Shown here piece after piece: positions 11,605-23,000 of a stretch of 64,000 nt of DNA. Each line of letters opens with the position of its first letter. Within the stretch, counting starts at the first letter, position 1. A program made the translations under genes and the position numbers. Source of the DNA: Dasyornis broadbenti (taxonomy: Eukaryota > Chordata > Aves > Passeriformes > Dasyornithidae); NCBI GenBank assembly GCA_013397935.1, contig VZRN01004204.1, forward strand, positions 1,622,294 through 1,686,293. Direction: 5' to 3'. The notes under the pieces are model-generated. The model saw nothing but the letters and a program-made list of their open reading frames with translations. It made no database searches and was not told where the DNA came from.

Positions 11605-11922
11605 ATGCCAAGGAACAACTACCCAGACATCTGCTGGGAGAGCAATACAGCTGACCATGAGCAGTCCAGGGGACTTCTAGAGGGCATTGAGGACAAATTC
11701 CTCCGCCAGGTATTGGACAAACCAACCAGAAGAGAAGCATTACCAGACCTGGTGCTCATCAGCGTGGAAGAGCTCATTAGCAGGGTTAAAACTCTGATGT
11801 CATCTGCGCAGACTTTTATAAGGCTTTTTACATGGTCCCACATGATACCCTTATTTCCAAATTGGAAAGCCATAAGTTTGAGGGGTGCGCTGTTCAGTGG
11901 ACAAGGAACTGGCCAGGTGGAC
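11605..11922 (+). mobile_element. CR1 LINE, 5' part of a split copy (endonuclease and RT remnants)
   Basis: In the plus frame, residues NYPDICWESNTADHEQSRG (about 11617-11673), then LEGIEDKFLRQVLDKPTR, match the end of the CR1 endonuclease domain. From about 11790 the sequence jumps to a reverse-transcriptase segment: the bases read [11 protein letters not shown], then [12 protein letters not shown], equivalent to the CR1 DVVYLDFSKAFDTV region, implying an internal deletion. The copy stops at 11922, where a solo LTR is inserted, and resumes at 12879/12884. It is a dead, rearranged retrotransposon copy. The 5' border is approximate. Confidence 0.85.
11918..11922 (+). repeat. Target-site duplication TGGAC, left copy
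   Basis: TGGAC immediately before the LTR start is repeated exactly at 12879-12883 right after the LTR end. A 5-bp duplication fits ERVL/ERV1-type integration. Confidence 0.85.
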
Positions 11923-12878
11923 TGTCGTGGTTTAACTTGGCCCAGGTTTTCTAGTGGCGGGGGGGGGCCACAAAGATGGCTCCTTGGTGAAGCTTCTCGA
12001 AGCCTTCACCATGTCCAGCTCTGAGGTGATGGACATGCTGCTGGCCAAGCCTGGGCCAATTAGAGATGTTGGTTACGCCTCTGTGAAAAACATATTTAAG
12101 AAGAAATCAAAACAATGGGTGCACGCACTTTTCCTTAGCCAGAGGAGGAGGAGTNNNNNNNNNNNNNNNNNNNNNNNNNNNNNNNNNNNNNNNNNNNNNN
12201 NNNNNNNNNNNNNNNNNNNNNNNNNNNNNNNNNNNNNNNNNNNNNNNNNNNNNNNNNNNNNNNNNNNNNNNNNNNNNNNNNNNNNNNNNNNNNNNNNNNN
12301 NNNNNNNNNNNNNNNNNNNNNNNNNNNNNNNNNNNNNNNNNNNNNNNNNNNNNNNNNNNNNNNNNNNNNNNNNNNNNNNNNNNNNNNNNNNNNCGAGATG
12401 GAAACGGCCTGGCTCAGAGGTCTGTACCCCGTGGAAGATGGACCCCACGCCGTAGCAGTTTTGGGGAGACTGCTTGCCTGTGAGGGGACCAGCGTCACTG
12501 TAGCAGTGTTGTGCGGGCTGCCAACAGTGAGACCCATGGCTACGCACAGGAAAAGAACCTCTCCCCGGGCAGGAGAAGAAGATCTGGGTGATGAACTGAC
12601 CTAACCCTCCCCCCATACCTTGTTCCCGTGTGCAGCTGCTGGGAAGGGGGGAGGGGGGTGAGCGGAGAAACGGTGGCCTTGAAGGGTTTATTTTACTTCT
12701 CATTTACTCCTCTGACTCTGTTAGCAATAAATTAGATCACTTTGCAACCTAAGTTAGTCCTGTTTTGCCTATTCTAAGTGCATCTTCTCCCGGGTTTCCT
12801 TATCTCAAGTCACAAGCCCTGAGTGTGGGTGTGTTAATTTGGGAGTACCTGGCATTGGGCCAGGCTCAAACCTTGACA
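11923..12878 (+). mobile_element. Solo LTR of an avian endogenous retrovirus, inserted in CR1
   Basis: The element begins TGTCGTGGTTTAAC and ends CTCAAACCTTGACA, so the ends are imperfect inverted repeats with the usual TG...CA termini. It is flanked by exact TGGAC copies. A polyadenylation signal AATAAA (12726-12731) follows a pyrimidine-rich TTTTACTTCTCATTTACTC segment, and the 3' end keeps ACCTGGCATTGGGCCAGG, the arrangement I know from common bird ERV LTRs. This sets the plus orientation. The host CR1 resumes directly after it. No gag, pol or env remnant is present, so it is a solo LTR. The middle (12155-12393) is unsequenced. Apparent open frames across it are artefacts of the N block. 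Confidence 0.85.
12155..12393. other. Assembly gap (239 N) inside the LTR
   Basis: Run of N between GAGGAGGAGT and CGAGATGGAA. True length is unknown; gaps in young repeats usually mark assembly collapse or GC-rich sequence. Confidence 0.99.
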
Positions 12879-12883
12879 TGGAC
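12879..12883 (+). repeat. Target-site duplication TGGAC, right copy
   Basis: Exact copy of 11918-11922, directly after the terminal CA of the solo LTR. Confidence 0.85.
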
Positions 12884-13905
12884 AAACCCAGAAAGTCGTG
12901 GTCAAAAGCTTGATGCCCAGGTGGAGGCTGCTGACAAGTAGTGTCACACAGTGCTCTGTCGTTGTACAGATGCTGTCTAATACCTTTATCAGTGACAGAG
13001 ACAGTGAGATTGAGTGCAGCCGTAGCAAATTTGCAGATGACACAAAGCTGAGGGTTCAGTTTGCACAGCAGAAGGAAAGGGTGCCAGCCAGAGGGACTTG
13101 GACAATTTTGAGAAGTGGACCCATGAGAACCTAATGAAGTTCAACATGTGTGAGTGCAAAGTGCAGCACCCAGGTCAGGAGAATCCCAGGCAGTACAGAC
13201 TGGGAGAACTTACTGAGAGCAGCCCTGCAGCGAAGGACTTGGGCGTTTTGGTGGATGAAAACCAGCATGAGACAGAAGTGTATGTGTGTCGCCAGAACGC
13301 AACTGCATCCTGGGCTGCATCAAAAGAGACAACACCAGTAGGTCGAGGGAGGTGATTCTGCCCCTCTGTTCCAGTATCGGAAGACCTCACTTGGAGGACT
13401 GCACCCAGGTCTGGGGGTCCCCAGCACAAGAAACACAGGAATATGCTGAAGCAAGCCCAGTGGAGGCCATGAAGAAAATCAGAGGGCTGGGGCATCCTCT
13501 CCGATGAAGACAAGCTGAGAGAAATGCCATTGTTCAGCTTGCAGGAGAGAAGGCTCTTGTGAGACCTTAAAAGCAGCCTTCCAGTACCTGATGGGGCCTT
13601 ATAAATAAGAAGGAGAGCAACTTTTTCAACGGGCAGAGAGTGATAAGGAAATAGGGATGGTTTTAAAATAAAGGAGAAGATTTTCAGTTTAGATGCTAGA
13701 AAGAAATTCTTTACTTAGAGTGTACTGAGGCACTGGGACAGGTTGCCCAGAGAAGCTGTGGATGCCCCATCACTGGAAGTGTTCAAGGCCAGGTTGGATG
13801 GGGCCCTGAGCAACCGGATCAGGAGGGAGTTATCCCTGCCCATGGCAGGGGGTTGGAACCAGATGATCTTCCAATCCAAACCATTCCATTATTCCATGAG
13901 CCCTG
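12884..13905 (+). mobile_element. CR1 LINE, 3' part of the split copy (RT and 3' end)
   Basis: The copy interrupted at 11922 continues here. The reverse-transcriptase catalytic motif FADDTK is visible at 13030-13047, followed by [16 protein letters not shown] (about 13095-13145), [10 protein letters not shown] and [10 protein letters not shown], all in CR1 order. Two frameshifts or stops separate these blocks, so no working enzyme is encoded. The 3' region carries the CR1 motifs CAGGTTGCCCAGAGAAGCTG (from 13739) and GTTGGAACCAGATGATCTTC (from 13853), then the degenerate tail CCATTCCATTATTCCATGA, matching the ATTCTATGA-type CR1 end. Confidence 0.92.
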
Positions 13906-14599
13906 GTATGGCAACTCCAGTCCAGAGTAAAACTGAAACTACCATACCACTGGCTTCTTGATCACAACTATTTTTCAGAGCTGAACTAAAGGTTCTCTCC
14001 ATCAGAGAAATTTCTTTCTTGCTTAGAGGCATGTTTACTAAAATGTTTGTTGGACAAAACCAGGGATGTTGAATATTTTCTAAAGAATATAAGCAAAAAC
14101 CCACAAGCAACAAAAGCTCTATATTATCCATATTTGAAATTTCTATCAAGGACACAATCTAGCCCAGAACAGAAATTCGATTAGTAGCAGATTCTCTTGT
14201 CTGAAGGCAGACAAACACTTGGTTGGAGAAAAGCCCAAGGGCTTGACTAAAGTGGCTAAAATAAAATGAAAGGGTCTTGGGAGACTCTGTGAGTTTGGGC
14301 TAGACTCCATTTTGAGCTTCCTACTCTGATTTTTGTCATGGTGCAAAATTTATACTGCTCTCATACTTGTCGTCCGGGGGAAAAAAAAAATTACTTTCAT
14401 AACCACAAGTGCCTTCTGCTACATCTGCCTCCTTTGGTAGCACTCAGCTGCCCCAAGCATATAAAATATATTGCTGCCTGTCTTTTTCAACTTATGCTAT
14501 GGGTTTTCCTGACTAGAGAATGTTTCTTCTTCACGTGCACAGAGTCTGACAGAGTAAGACTTTGAGACGCTTTCAGCATGAGCTCAAGTCATGCCTACA

Positions 14600-14910
14600 C
14601 TTCAAGACAGAGGCTGCAGCACAGTCCCTTCCAGCCTGCGCGCTGGCTGATTTGATTTTCTGTGCTACATAGCCTGGAGGAGCCACCTATGGCCTGGAGC
14701 TCCAGACAATAATTAAGTTGTTAGTGGGTTGCCCCAGCGTTAGAGTAATTGATGATTAAAGTATGTACAGGACACCGCTGAGGCCTGGCATGCGATGAGG
14801 CTGATCAGTTGCTCTCCTCCAAAGCCACACCATTGAGCAATTTGGTTACACACGTCGTTCCAGGATGTTAACAGCTTCCCTGTTTTCTAATCAGCTGGGG
14901 TAATTTACAC
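14600..14910. promoter_or_regulatory. Candidate conserved non-coding element (CNE-like)
   Basis: The block keeps about seven CpGs (CTGCGCGCTGG near 14637, CAGCGTTA near 14737, CACCGCTG near 14774, ATGCGATG near 14791, CACGTCG near 14851). It also has several homeodomain-type cores (AATAATTAAG near 14708, GTAATTGATGATTAAAG near 14745, CTAATCAG near 14887). No frame spans it. Composition suggests an enhancer-like conserved element; conservation is untested. Confidence 0.22.
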
Positions 14911-15560
14911 AGTCTCTGGCTGTGCTTTACAGCAAAACTCATTTTATTCTCTGGTATGTTGCAATACTGCTGGAGACAACCATCCTTCAAATGTGCTTTC
15001 CACACACATCATGCTCCTTCTTTACCAGTTTTAGACGAAAAGGGCAACACACAGCTGTGTGTGCTAATTAAGAAAGTCCTTATATATCACACTCAGCTTT
15101 GTTTCCCAACAATTCTCTTATCTAAACCCAGAGATGATATAGTAAAAGATGGATAATGAGAATGGTGTCAATGAACATGGGTTGGAGATGGAAATGTCGA
15201 GATTTTGTCTTGTCTAATGCAAGCAGATACACAGGGATCTGAACACCAGCTTAACCCAGCACTAGCTGATCTTTTTACATACACAGAACAGAGCAGGAAC
15301 TTGTGGCACTGCTGTGGGTAAACTTGAATTGCTGCTTTATAGCTCAGCAGCTCAGAACGGATGTCTGATAACAATGACCTCAGATGAGAGGGGGAGCTGT
15401 CCTTCATTCTGAAATACTGCCTAATTGGGAGCACAGTGCCTCATGACATATCCCAAGCAAATATATTTGTATCAATAAATGCTTACCCATAGGCAGATGG
15501 CTGGAATTGCACAGTGGGGTTCCTTCTTGTAATCTGCTGCCACTAAGAGCCGTTTGAGTG

Positions 15561-15628
15561 GGATCCAAAACCTCTTCAAGTCAATGGGAGTTTTTTCAAT
15601 TAACTGCAATAGCAGTTGGGTAGGATCC
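15561..15628. repeat. Relic of an ancient palindromic amniote repeat
   Basis: GGATCCAAAACCTCTTCAAG followed by TCAATGGGAGTTTTTTCAAT, then about 25 bases closing in TAGGATCC. This matches my memory of a widespread sauropsid repeat with arms built on GATCCAAAGCC...GAAGTCAATGG and its complement. A second, partly matching copy is at 41352-41400. The family name is not certain. Confidence 0.5.
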
Positions 15629-16275
15629 AGAGAATTAAGTGACCCTGGAGATGTATTCTGGGTGCCTGATGACACTCTCCAGGGGGGAATTTCCAACTCC
15701 TTTGGGGTTTTTTTAGGCAGATCTGAAACAAGAGAAGTTTAGTTTAAATTTTCAGAAATTCATACTACAGGAATGTCCTATTCCTGTTGAAGTGAGAGGA
15801 AATTTTGCCATGTATAGGAATTTATACTTATGGTTGCCGTTTACTCTACCCCAGGAATTTTACCAGTTCAGAAAACTGCTCAGATTGTCAAACAGATTCT
15901 TTCAGTACCAAACAAGCAAGGCTAAAAATAAGTACTTAATCATTGCTCTTGAAATGCGCCCTAAAACTTCTCTAGTATGTGGAAACTTTCCACCACTCCA
16001 TTTCTTGGGGGTTTATAGCAACCCTACTTATGAGATCTATTAACAACAGCCTTTCCATTCCTCCCACGCTTGAACTATTTTAAGACATTCTGCAGTTAAG
16101 ATCAGATCAAGTCTCCGTAAGTTTTGTGTTAACCTGGTCTACACTTCTCAGATGTGGAGTGTGGCTATTTCCTGGCTCAGTTTTACTTCTGAGACAACAG
16201 AAAGACTTACTTAGCACTGCTAAGAGCTATGTCATGGCCCACTGACAGTAATGCATCTTTGACAAATTTATGTGC

Positions 16276-16291
16276 AAAAAAAAAAAAAAAA
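16276..16291. repeat. Poly-A tract (16 A)
   Basis: Uninterrupted A16 followed by GAAGGGTCGGGGGG. No retroposed gene is recognised upstream. Confidence 0.95.
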
Positions 16292-16907
16292 GAAGGGTCG
16301 GGGGGAAGCTTGGTCAATGGTGAGCAGAATTAAAATGGTTCCTCAAGAGGACAGCCCACAAAAGAAAAATAAAGCCCATGCTGAAGCCCTGTCAAATGGG
16401 ATATTCTGGCTCCCAGTCCTGCTGGTGACTGAGGGGATTGTATTCATTTGAAAGGAGTCCTCAGGGGTGCAGGACACTGTGGTGGAAGGCAGCCTTCAGG
16501 GTATGTTAAGGATGCAGTCAAAGGAAGGGGGATGTTTAGGGAATTTCTACCCCTCCACTTACCTCATGTCCTCAATTGCTGAACCTCCTGAAGAGTTAAA
16601 GCTAAAGAGGTGTCTGGATGACTCTTCCATGTGCAGACAAAAGAAGTTGATCCATACTGACAGAGAGTTGTATACACCAAGTCAGTGTTCTGTTTACCTA
16701 GTGTATCCGATTTTGGTTTGACCTGAAAAATTCCAGACTCTGTCTTGGCATTGGAAAAATGAATCTCTTAGTTCTTCCCAATCCCAAATTTTCCATTTTT
16801 TAATAAGTAGAATACTCAGAATAGTCAAATCCAGATATTTGGATTTTTGAAGAGAGTAAATAGTTTAAAAATTCTCTTTCAAAAAGTAAGAATTTGAGGT
16901 TGTTTAG

Positions 16908-16968
16908 TTGTGGTGGGGGTTTTTTTGTTTGTTTGGTTGGGGGTTTTTGTTTGTTTGGTTTGGTTTTT

Positions 16969-17003
<35 letters not shown>

Positions 17004-17006
17004 TGT
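16908..17006. repeat. G/T-rich simple sequence (GTTT/GTTTT type)
   Basis: About 100 bp with almost only G and T on the plus strand: GTTTGTTTGGTTGGGGG units, then a (GTTTT)n run near 16981-17000. Four or more G runs occur in it. The opposite strand is A/C-only. Confidence 0.9.
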
Positions 17007-20000
17007 TGAACCTGAATGCATATACTGTCCTTTTTTAATTTGTAAACTTCTGGAAAGCCTGCACAATCCTCTATCGTCTGGCTCTGGCTGGAAATGGTAC
17101 CTCATGCACAGTTCTTCCTCTAGTCCACCGTTATTCTGGGCCCTCCACAGGGAGAAGCATTGCCTGGGAAAGAGCCATGGGAAACTCAGAGCTGGTAACA
17201 AGACCCCTACATATCTCCACCAATTTGAGATTCCCCATCACTTTGAGTCCATTCTGCTTACTCAAGGCTAAAGTATTAGCAGAATGGCACAGAGGAACTT
17301 AACATTCTGTTTGCTGACATCATCAGTGACATCACAATCCTGGCACACAAGTATCTCTGTACTGTAACACGCTTCACAGCATCTAAATCTGAGCATTCCT
17401 AGATGTGTGATAACAGACGAAAAGGCCCAACTTTGTAAAGAGTCAAACACTAAAAGGAGATTCTTCTGGAAGGCAATTTTGTCTTTCACTAGCTTGTCCA
17501 ATCAATCTCATCCAATCTTCCAAACCGTGTCTGAGCTATTGAATATATTTCTGTGCTGTAAACACAGGACAAAGTCAGCGTAAAAATCTACCCATCAAGC
17601 TAGCTAGTTCGAAATCTTTTCTATATTTTGTGTTGACTGGAATGAGAAATAATTTATTTTTGGAGTACCGGATCACAGAAATAAATTTCTAAAACAAAAC
17701 TCCCGCAAAACACAATTATTATTCAACTCATTTTAACAATTCGATAAATGCAGTGAAATGACTTCCGTTAGCTATTCTCCCAGCCAAGGTCTACTACATC
17801 ATTAAATATTATTGAGTTGGGTCTGCCATTTTATTTGGAATTATGCGCCTGGCATTTTAGTCTATGGCCATAAATGCTGGAAATGTCAGTTATATAAGCA
17901 TCCATCTTTTTCACTACTGTCTCCCATCAAACATTAATGGTGGGAGCTTTAATCCATTCTACACAGTCCCAGATATCTACATTTGCTAGGAAAGGAACTG
18001 TAACAGAGTGCACTGACAACTCACAGTAAGTAATTACTCTCAGAAATATCTCAGTAAACTCAATTTGCTCCCAGAGGTCTTTTAAATTATATCTCGTTAG
18101 AGTGCAATGTTTTTTCAAATGACAAGGTCACACAAAAAAGCAAAACTCTATTTTATCTTTATCAGAGCTTTACTCCCCCCACCATAAAACTGTTATAACA
18201 CATAATTCCAACCAGATAGAGATATTGTGTTTTACTGTTGGAGCCCAGGAAGGCCATAAAGCAAGCAGAATTGTTGTTTACAGTCACAATAAATTTGGAA
18301 TATCGTCTAGCATTCTAGGTGAGGCAAACACATCTACTGATGTCTGCTGAGTGGGAAGAAGTAATTTTTTATTATTATTTTTTGAACTTTGCTAGCAAAA
18401 TAAATTTATTTTGGATTTACACTAAAAAAATTCTCAAGAATCAGAAAAGATTCATCTCAAGCTATATTAATATACCAGAACATACATTTTATCTCATCAC
18501 CCTACTTATCTGCCTTGGTGACTTTACAGCAAGAGGTTATAGAAAAGCAACATGGATTATGTAGTTGACCAACACTTCTAATTTTATTACAAGTTTTGAT
18601 AGTTAACATTCTTTCTTATAATCCCAGTTTATGAAGCCATGTAATTAGGAAAGTAAAAAAAAAAATTACACTGCAAAAGCAGCAACATGATCACATTTTT
18701 TGTGGGTAGTAAAGTTGCATCTTGTATTAATAGAAATTTCAATTTAACCAAAGAGGAGGTAGAAGCAGCCAAGCAGACCCTTCATTAAGTATGTCCTTAA
18801 TTTTGTTCTCATTTGAAACACCCTTAAGTGAATGTGCACTTTTATTCTTAAATCCAAGTTATCTGGAACATTAAAAGAATGCACCAAATTGAAACTCAGC
18901 AGCACTGGTATATCTTAGCAAGTAACTAGTGCCAAAGAAATTCTCCAAGGAATTCAGAGGACAAGAATCTGCCATCACAGAAAATGCACAGCCCAGTTTG
19001 AGAGCCGCTATACAGGGAATGGGATTCAGCATCATTCTTCAAGCAGGGGTAAGCCCAAGTCTTTCCAGAAACGCACCTAAATGAACACACCTACTCATTG
19101 CAGAAGTCAGAAAAGCAGAAATAATTTTGGAAGAATAGATGTCCTCATAGTAGCAGGTTTTTTTAATCCTTTTTGTTCATAAGTATATTGTGCAGGAGTC
19201 ATTTGGGAGAGACTTGCAGGAAATTTAATGGGCATAGCAGAAAGACTGTCATAACAGTCAGGAAGTATTCTAAGCAGCATTTCCGATTCTATAAACTTCA
19301 CCATCTTGCATTTGAATCATTTGCCTTTTTTTTTTTTTTATATATGACAATCACAGGCTGAGAATTGCAAAAGGATATGTCCAACAGACAACCATCTCAC
19401 GATCTTTCCCAGGAAATTTGCTTTCTTCTAGCTCTGCCAATGAAAATAGGAGCCAGCTTCTGACAAGGGATCTTCTAATGTTATATTTCCTTGTGTTGTT
19501 TAGTCAAGACAATATATAAGGCAAATACCTAAATTAATGCTTAAAACCATGGACCAAAAAGCTACAAATCTAGCTGGATACTGGAACGAAAGGGCTGAAA
19601 AACCTTATTCAAATGAGTGAGAAAAACAAATTAATAAATTAAATTGCACCAATTTGATGGAGAGTGAAATGCAAGCTTCCTAAACACACCACAACTCAAG
19701 TGTGTGTCAGTAACATGAGCTCAGGCAAACAAAAGCACCCAACATCAGTCCTTCAGGCTCTCAATGGGCTTTCCGAACCTGGATTTTGCTGCTCAGCTTC
19801 TGACATGTATAAACCCATACCTACCCAGCAGGAGAGGGTGCAAGGACTCAAATAAACTCTTGCTGCCATGCCATGAGTGCCTCTTGCTGCTACGATGGCA
19901 TCTGCTGTTATTTGCTACAAGTAGTAAGGTATAACCTTATCCTGTCTCCTCAGTGGCCATAGTGGCTGAAATTCCGAAGGGTCCATGTACGCAGGGGAGG

Positions 20001-23000
20001 GTGGAAGGACTCAGCAGCTGGGAATTAAAACTCTGTCTTAAATGTGTGGTTTTAGAGGTGTTAAGGGATTATAAGGGCTCCCACTGAGCTGCTGGAGAGC
20101 TATCTGCTGAGAAACCTTGTCAGAGGGGCTCTCTGGACATGTTACGCCAGTGGGAATTATGAAGTCCTCTTTGAACAGGACAATGAGGGAGTGAGAAAAT
20201 AATTTCTCCTCTCCTAATATTTATTTGATCTTCACTAGAGATTCATGGCCATGAAGAAACTTATGGATGCAAAGCCACAGACTAGTTTTTAAGGGATATA
20301 TGTCTACACTCTGAAAAATATCCTGTGCGGCAGCAGAAGGCAGCTGCTTGGGCACAAAGCAGAAACCACAGTGGAAGAAAGCATCTTTCCCCTTCTGAGC
20401 TATCTCTGTACATCAGGGCGCAAAGTCAGACTTGCGACTTTCTGTCCTTGCATCCCACAAACATGACAGTGCCTGTGGATCACTTGGTACAACAGTAAAA
20501 GTCATCCAAGAGAAAAATATGAGACAGAATAGAAAATTAAAAATTGCCAGCAGAGAATGTATAGATACAAGGTAATTTCCTGTATCCTTATACTATTTAG
20601 ACTATAATTTGCATTATCAGCAAATACTGTTCCAACCTCATCCCTTTTCAGCTCTTCTATGGAGAACAGCATTAACAGAGTAAACACCTCCAAAGATTAA
20701 TTTTAACAGTTTCTGACCAAGCTACCCTGCTCAAAGCTTCTCAGTTGCTGAACTCTGTGCTGACAACTCAGCAGTGATTCAGACTGTTCAATAAAACCTC
20801 AAATAGGCCAAATCTGCCACTGATCTGCATCAGGTACCTGCATGAATTGAAGTTTACACCCCTGCAGATGTGGTCCACCTGACTTCATGAAGAGAACTGC
20901 GTCTTTTTATTCCAGACATAAATTTGGCTATTAGCAAGAGAGGTGCTTTGATTCATATCAGCTAGGAGTTTGATCCCGTGACTGCAAAAGAGTTGAGCTA
21001 ATTTATGTCACTGGAGAAAACTGGGACAAATGGCTATACCTGTAAAACCATAGTCTGAGCTGCCTCTTCCTCTAGTATCAAATGCTTCAAAACCAACTCA
21101 TAGCCTGATTTTTTTTTTTCCTTTGGCCCAGTTCTTTAGAGAATACCCACAAAATGCTGATATATTTTAAGAAAGCTAGACCTAACTGATAAAAAAGTTA
21201 AACAAACATAATTGGAAGTCAGATTTATCTCTTTCTGTAGAAATGTGCCTTGTGCTTGAATTTGTTCAAGTTTTTTGCTGAGTTTTGACTTTTTAGCTCA
21301 GACCTTCATTTTGTCTTGCTCCAAATAAAATCAGAATGTTTCAAAGCCAAAATGAAAACAACACATTCAAGTTCCACACAATGACTTTGGCTTGAGGAGA
21401 ACAAAGGCTTTCATAAAACCCACAGTTTTCAGTAGAAAAGCACTAGGATGGAAAATTCTCAGCCAGCTCTGCCAAATAACTGCATCCTTTCGTTCTGACA
21501 TTTCTACCTGGCTGGTAACGCTTCACTCCACAGTGAATCCCATTGATTTTCTCTGAGCGAGGCGATGTCTGTGCAGTCAGCACTGCCAGACAGTGATGCC
21601 TGAGCCATGCCACCCTGGGAGCACAGTCAAGTGATGCCAGGCTCTACAGACTCACAAGGTAGGATTTCCTCTTGGTTTCTTCTCTGCTTTCTAAAATTGC
21701 AGGCGAAGGGTTAGCAGTTCACCACTGCCTTAATTTATCCAAGCAGAAAGAACATTTCTAGTGCTTCTAAGATTCTTCATCTTACCAGACACATAATTCC
21801 TACCTCTGCAGGCTGTAATTTGAGCTCAGAATAATGAGAGTAATATTGACAAAGAAGGAGATGTGTTTCCATCTGCTTTTTCTTTAAACTGAGTTTATAA
21901 CTGGTGGATTGTCCAGAGGTCTTGGAGGATGTTCTCTGAGAATATCCAGAGGATGGTAATCTTTGTCTCCTTAAATTTTAAACATTTCTAGATCTTTGTA
22001 AATCCTTAAGTGTTCAAAATCAAGACAGAATACATGCCCAGGCTGTTAGACTTGGAGCAGGACTCAGTGGGTAAAAGTTAATGCATTCTGCTCAGTTTAG
22101 AAGACCATGCCAGTCCCTTCTGCTTTAACAATGTACAAATCTATGCAATGAGCAGCAGAATGTAATCAAGCTTTGGCTACCCTTCCTCATTCTCCTAGTT
22201 GTATATTTTATTGCAACCCTATGGAGATATAAAAATTAAAAAAAGGCATAACAGCAAACTTGAAATCAAAATGATTAGATGAAAAGCAGATGAAACAAAC
22301 CAAATGACCAAAGCTGCTGCTTTTTTTTTTTTTTTAATTTTTTACCTTTCCATCACTCCTGTTCTTGTTATTGTATACATTCCAACTCAGAGCTTTTCAG
22401 AACCCCCAGAAAACTGAAACTATCCTACTATACACAAAGCTCTGCCATAAAAATCTAGGCTCTGCTGTCACTATTACCCACTCTCAGACATGCCTGCACA
22501 AATAAGTCTTTCAACAGAGCTTTTTGTCCTCCTTTTACCATTCTCACTGTGAAAATTCCCTCTAGGCTTTCACCAGACTGAAGGAGGATCAGGATTTTTG
22601 TGGGGTGCTGATGACAACCACACACAGTGAGTATCTCATGATGCAGTTTTGACTGTGGCTTGTATTTCACAGGTGCGTGGAGAAAGATCACAGCCAGCCT
22701 GTTACCCCATTTCACTTCTCTGCATTTGTCAGACAAGTCACTGCCTTCATGACCATGTGGTGGAGGAAATCTGCCGCAGCCTGCAGCAGGGTTAGCTGCT
22801 GTGAATGAAACTGGTAGGGCGAAAAGCAGTAATGGGATTATTTTTCCCCTGATTTTCCACTAGCCAGCAGTGTGGAGTCAGAGCAGCTGTCGTCAGGTGA
22901 GTGCCCACAGAGCCACTTTTAAACAAATCACACAGATTCATTCATAAAACTCAGAGAAAAATCTATTTTTTCCTACAAAACCTAATGCAGTACACTCCCG

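Larger units (their letters stand above)
13906..16907. other. Non-coding stretch; CNE-like block, ancient repeat and poly-A
   Basis: No gene is recognised. It holds a CNE-like block (14600-14910), a relic palindromic repeat (15561-15628) and a 16-A tract (16276-16291). Short overlapping frames elsewhere look like chance. Confidence 0.65.

Noticed and set aside
11539..12024. 161-codon plus-strand frame
   Set aside because: It is CR1 endonuclease/RT sequence running into the solo LTR, not a host gene.
11954..12703. Frames of about 150-216 codons on both strands
   Set aside because: They are held open by the 239-base N block inside the LTR.
13098..13513. Frames on both strands in the 3' CR1 half
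   Set aside because: Remnants, or antisense shadows, of the CR1 reverse transcriptase; frameshifted and inactive.
17600..17620. GTTCGAAATC resembling a tRNA/SINE B box
   Set aside because: No A box at proper distance and no cloverleaf; single-motif match only.
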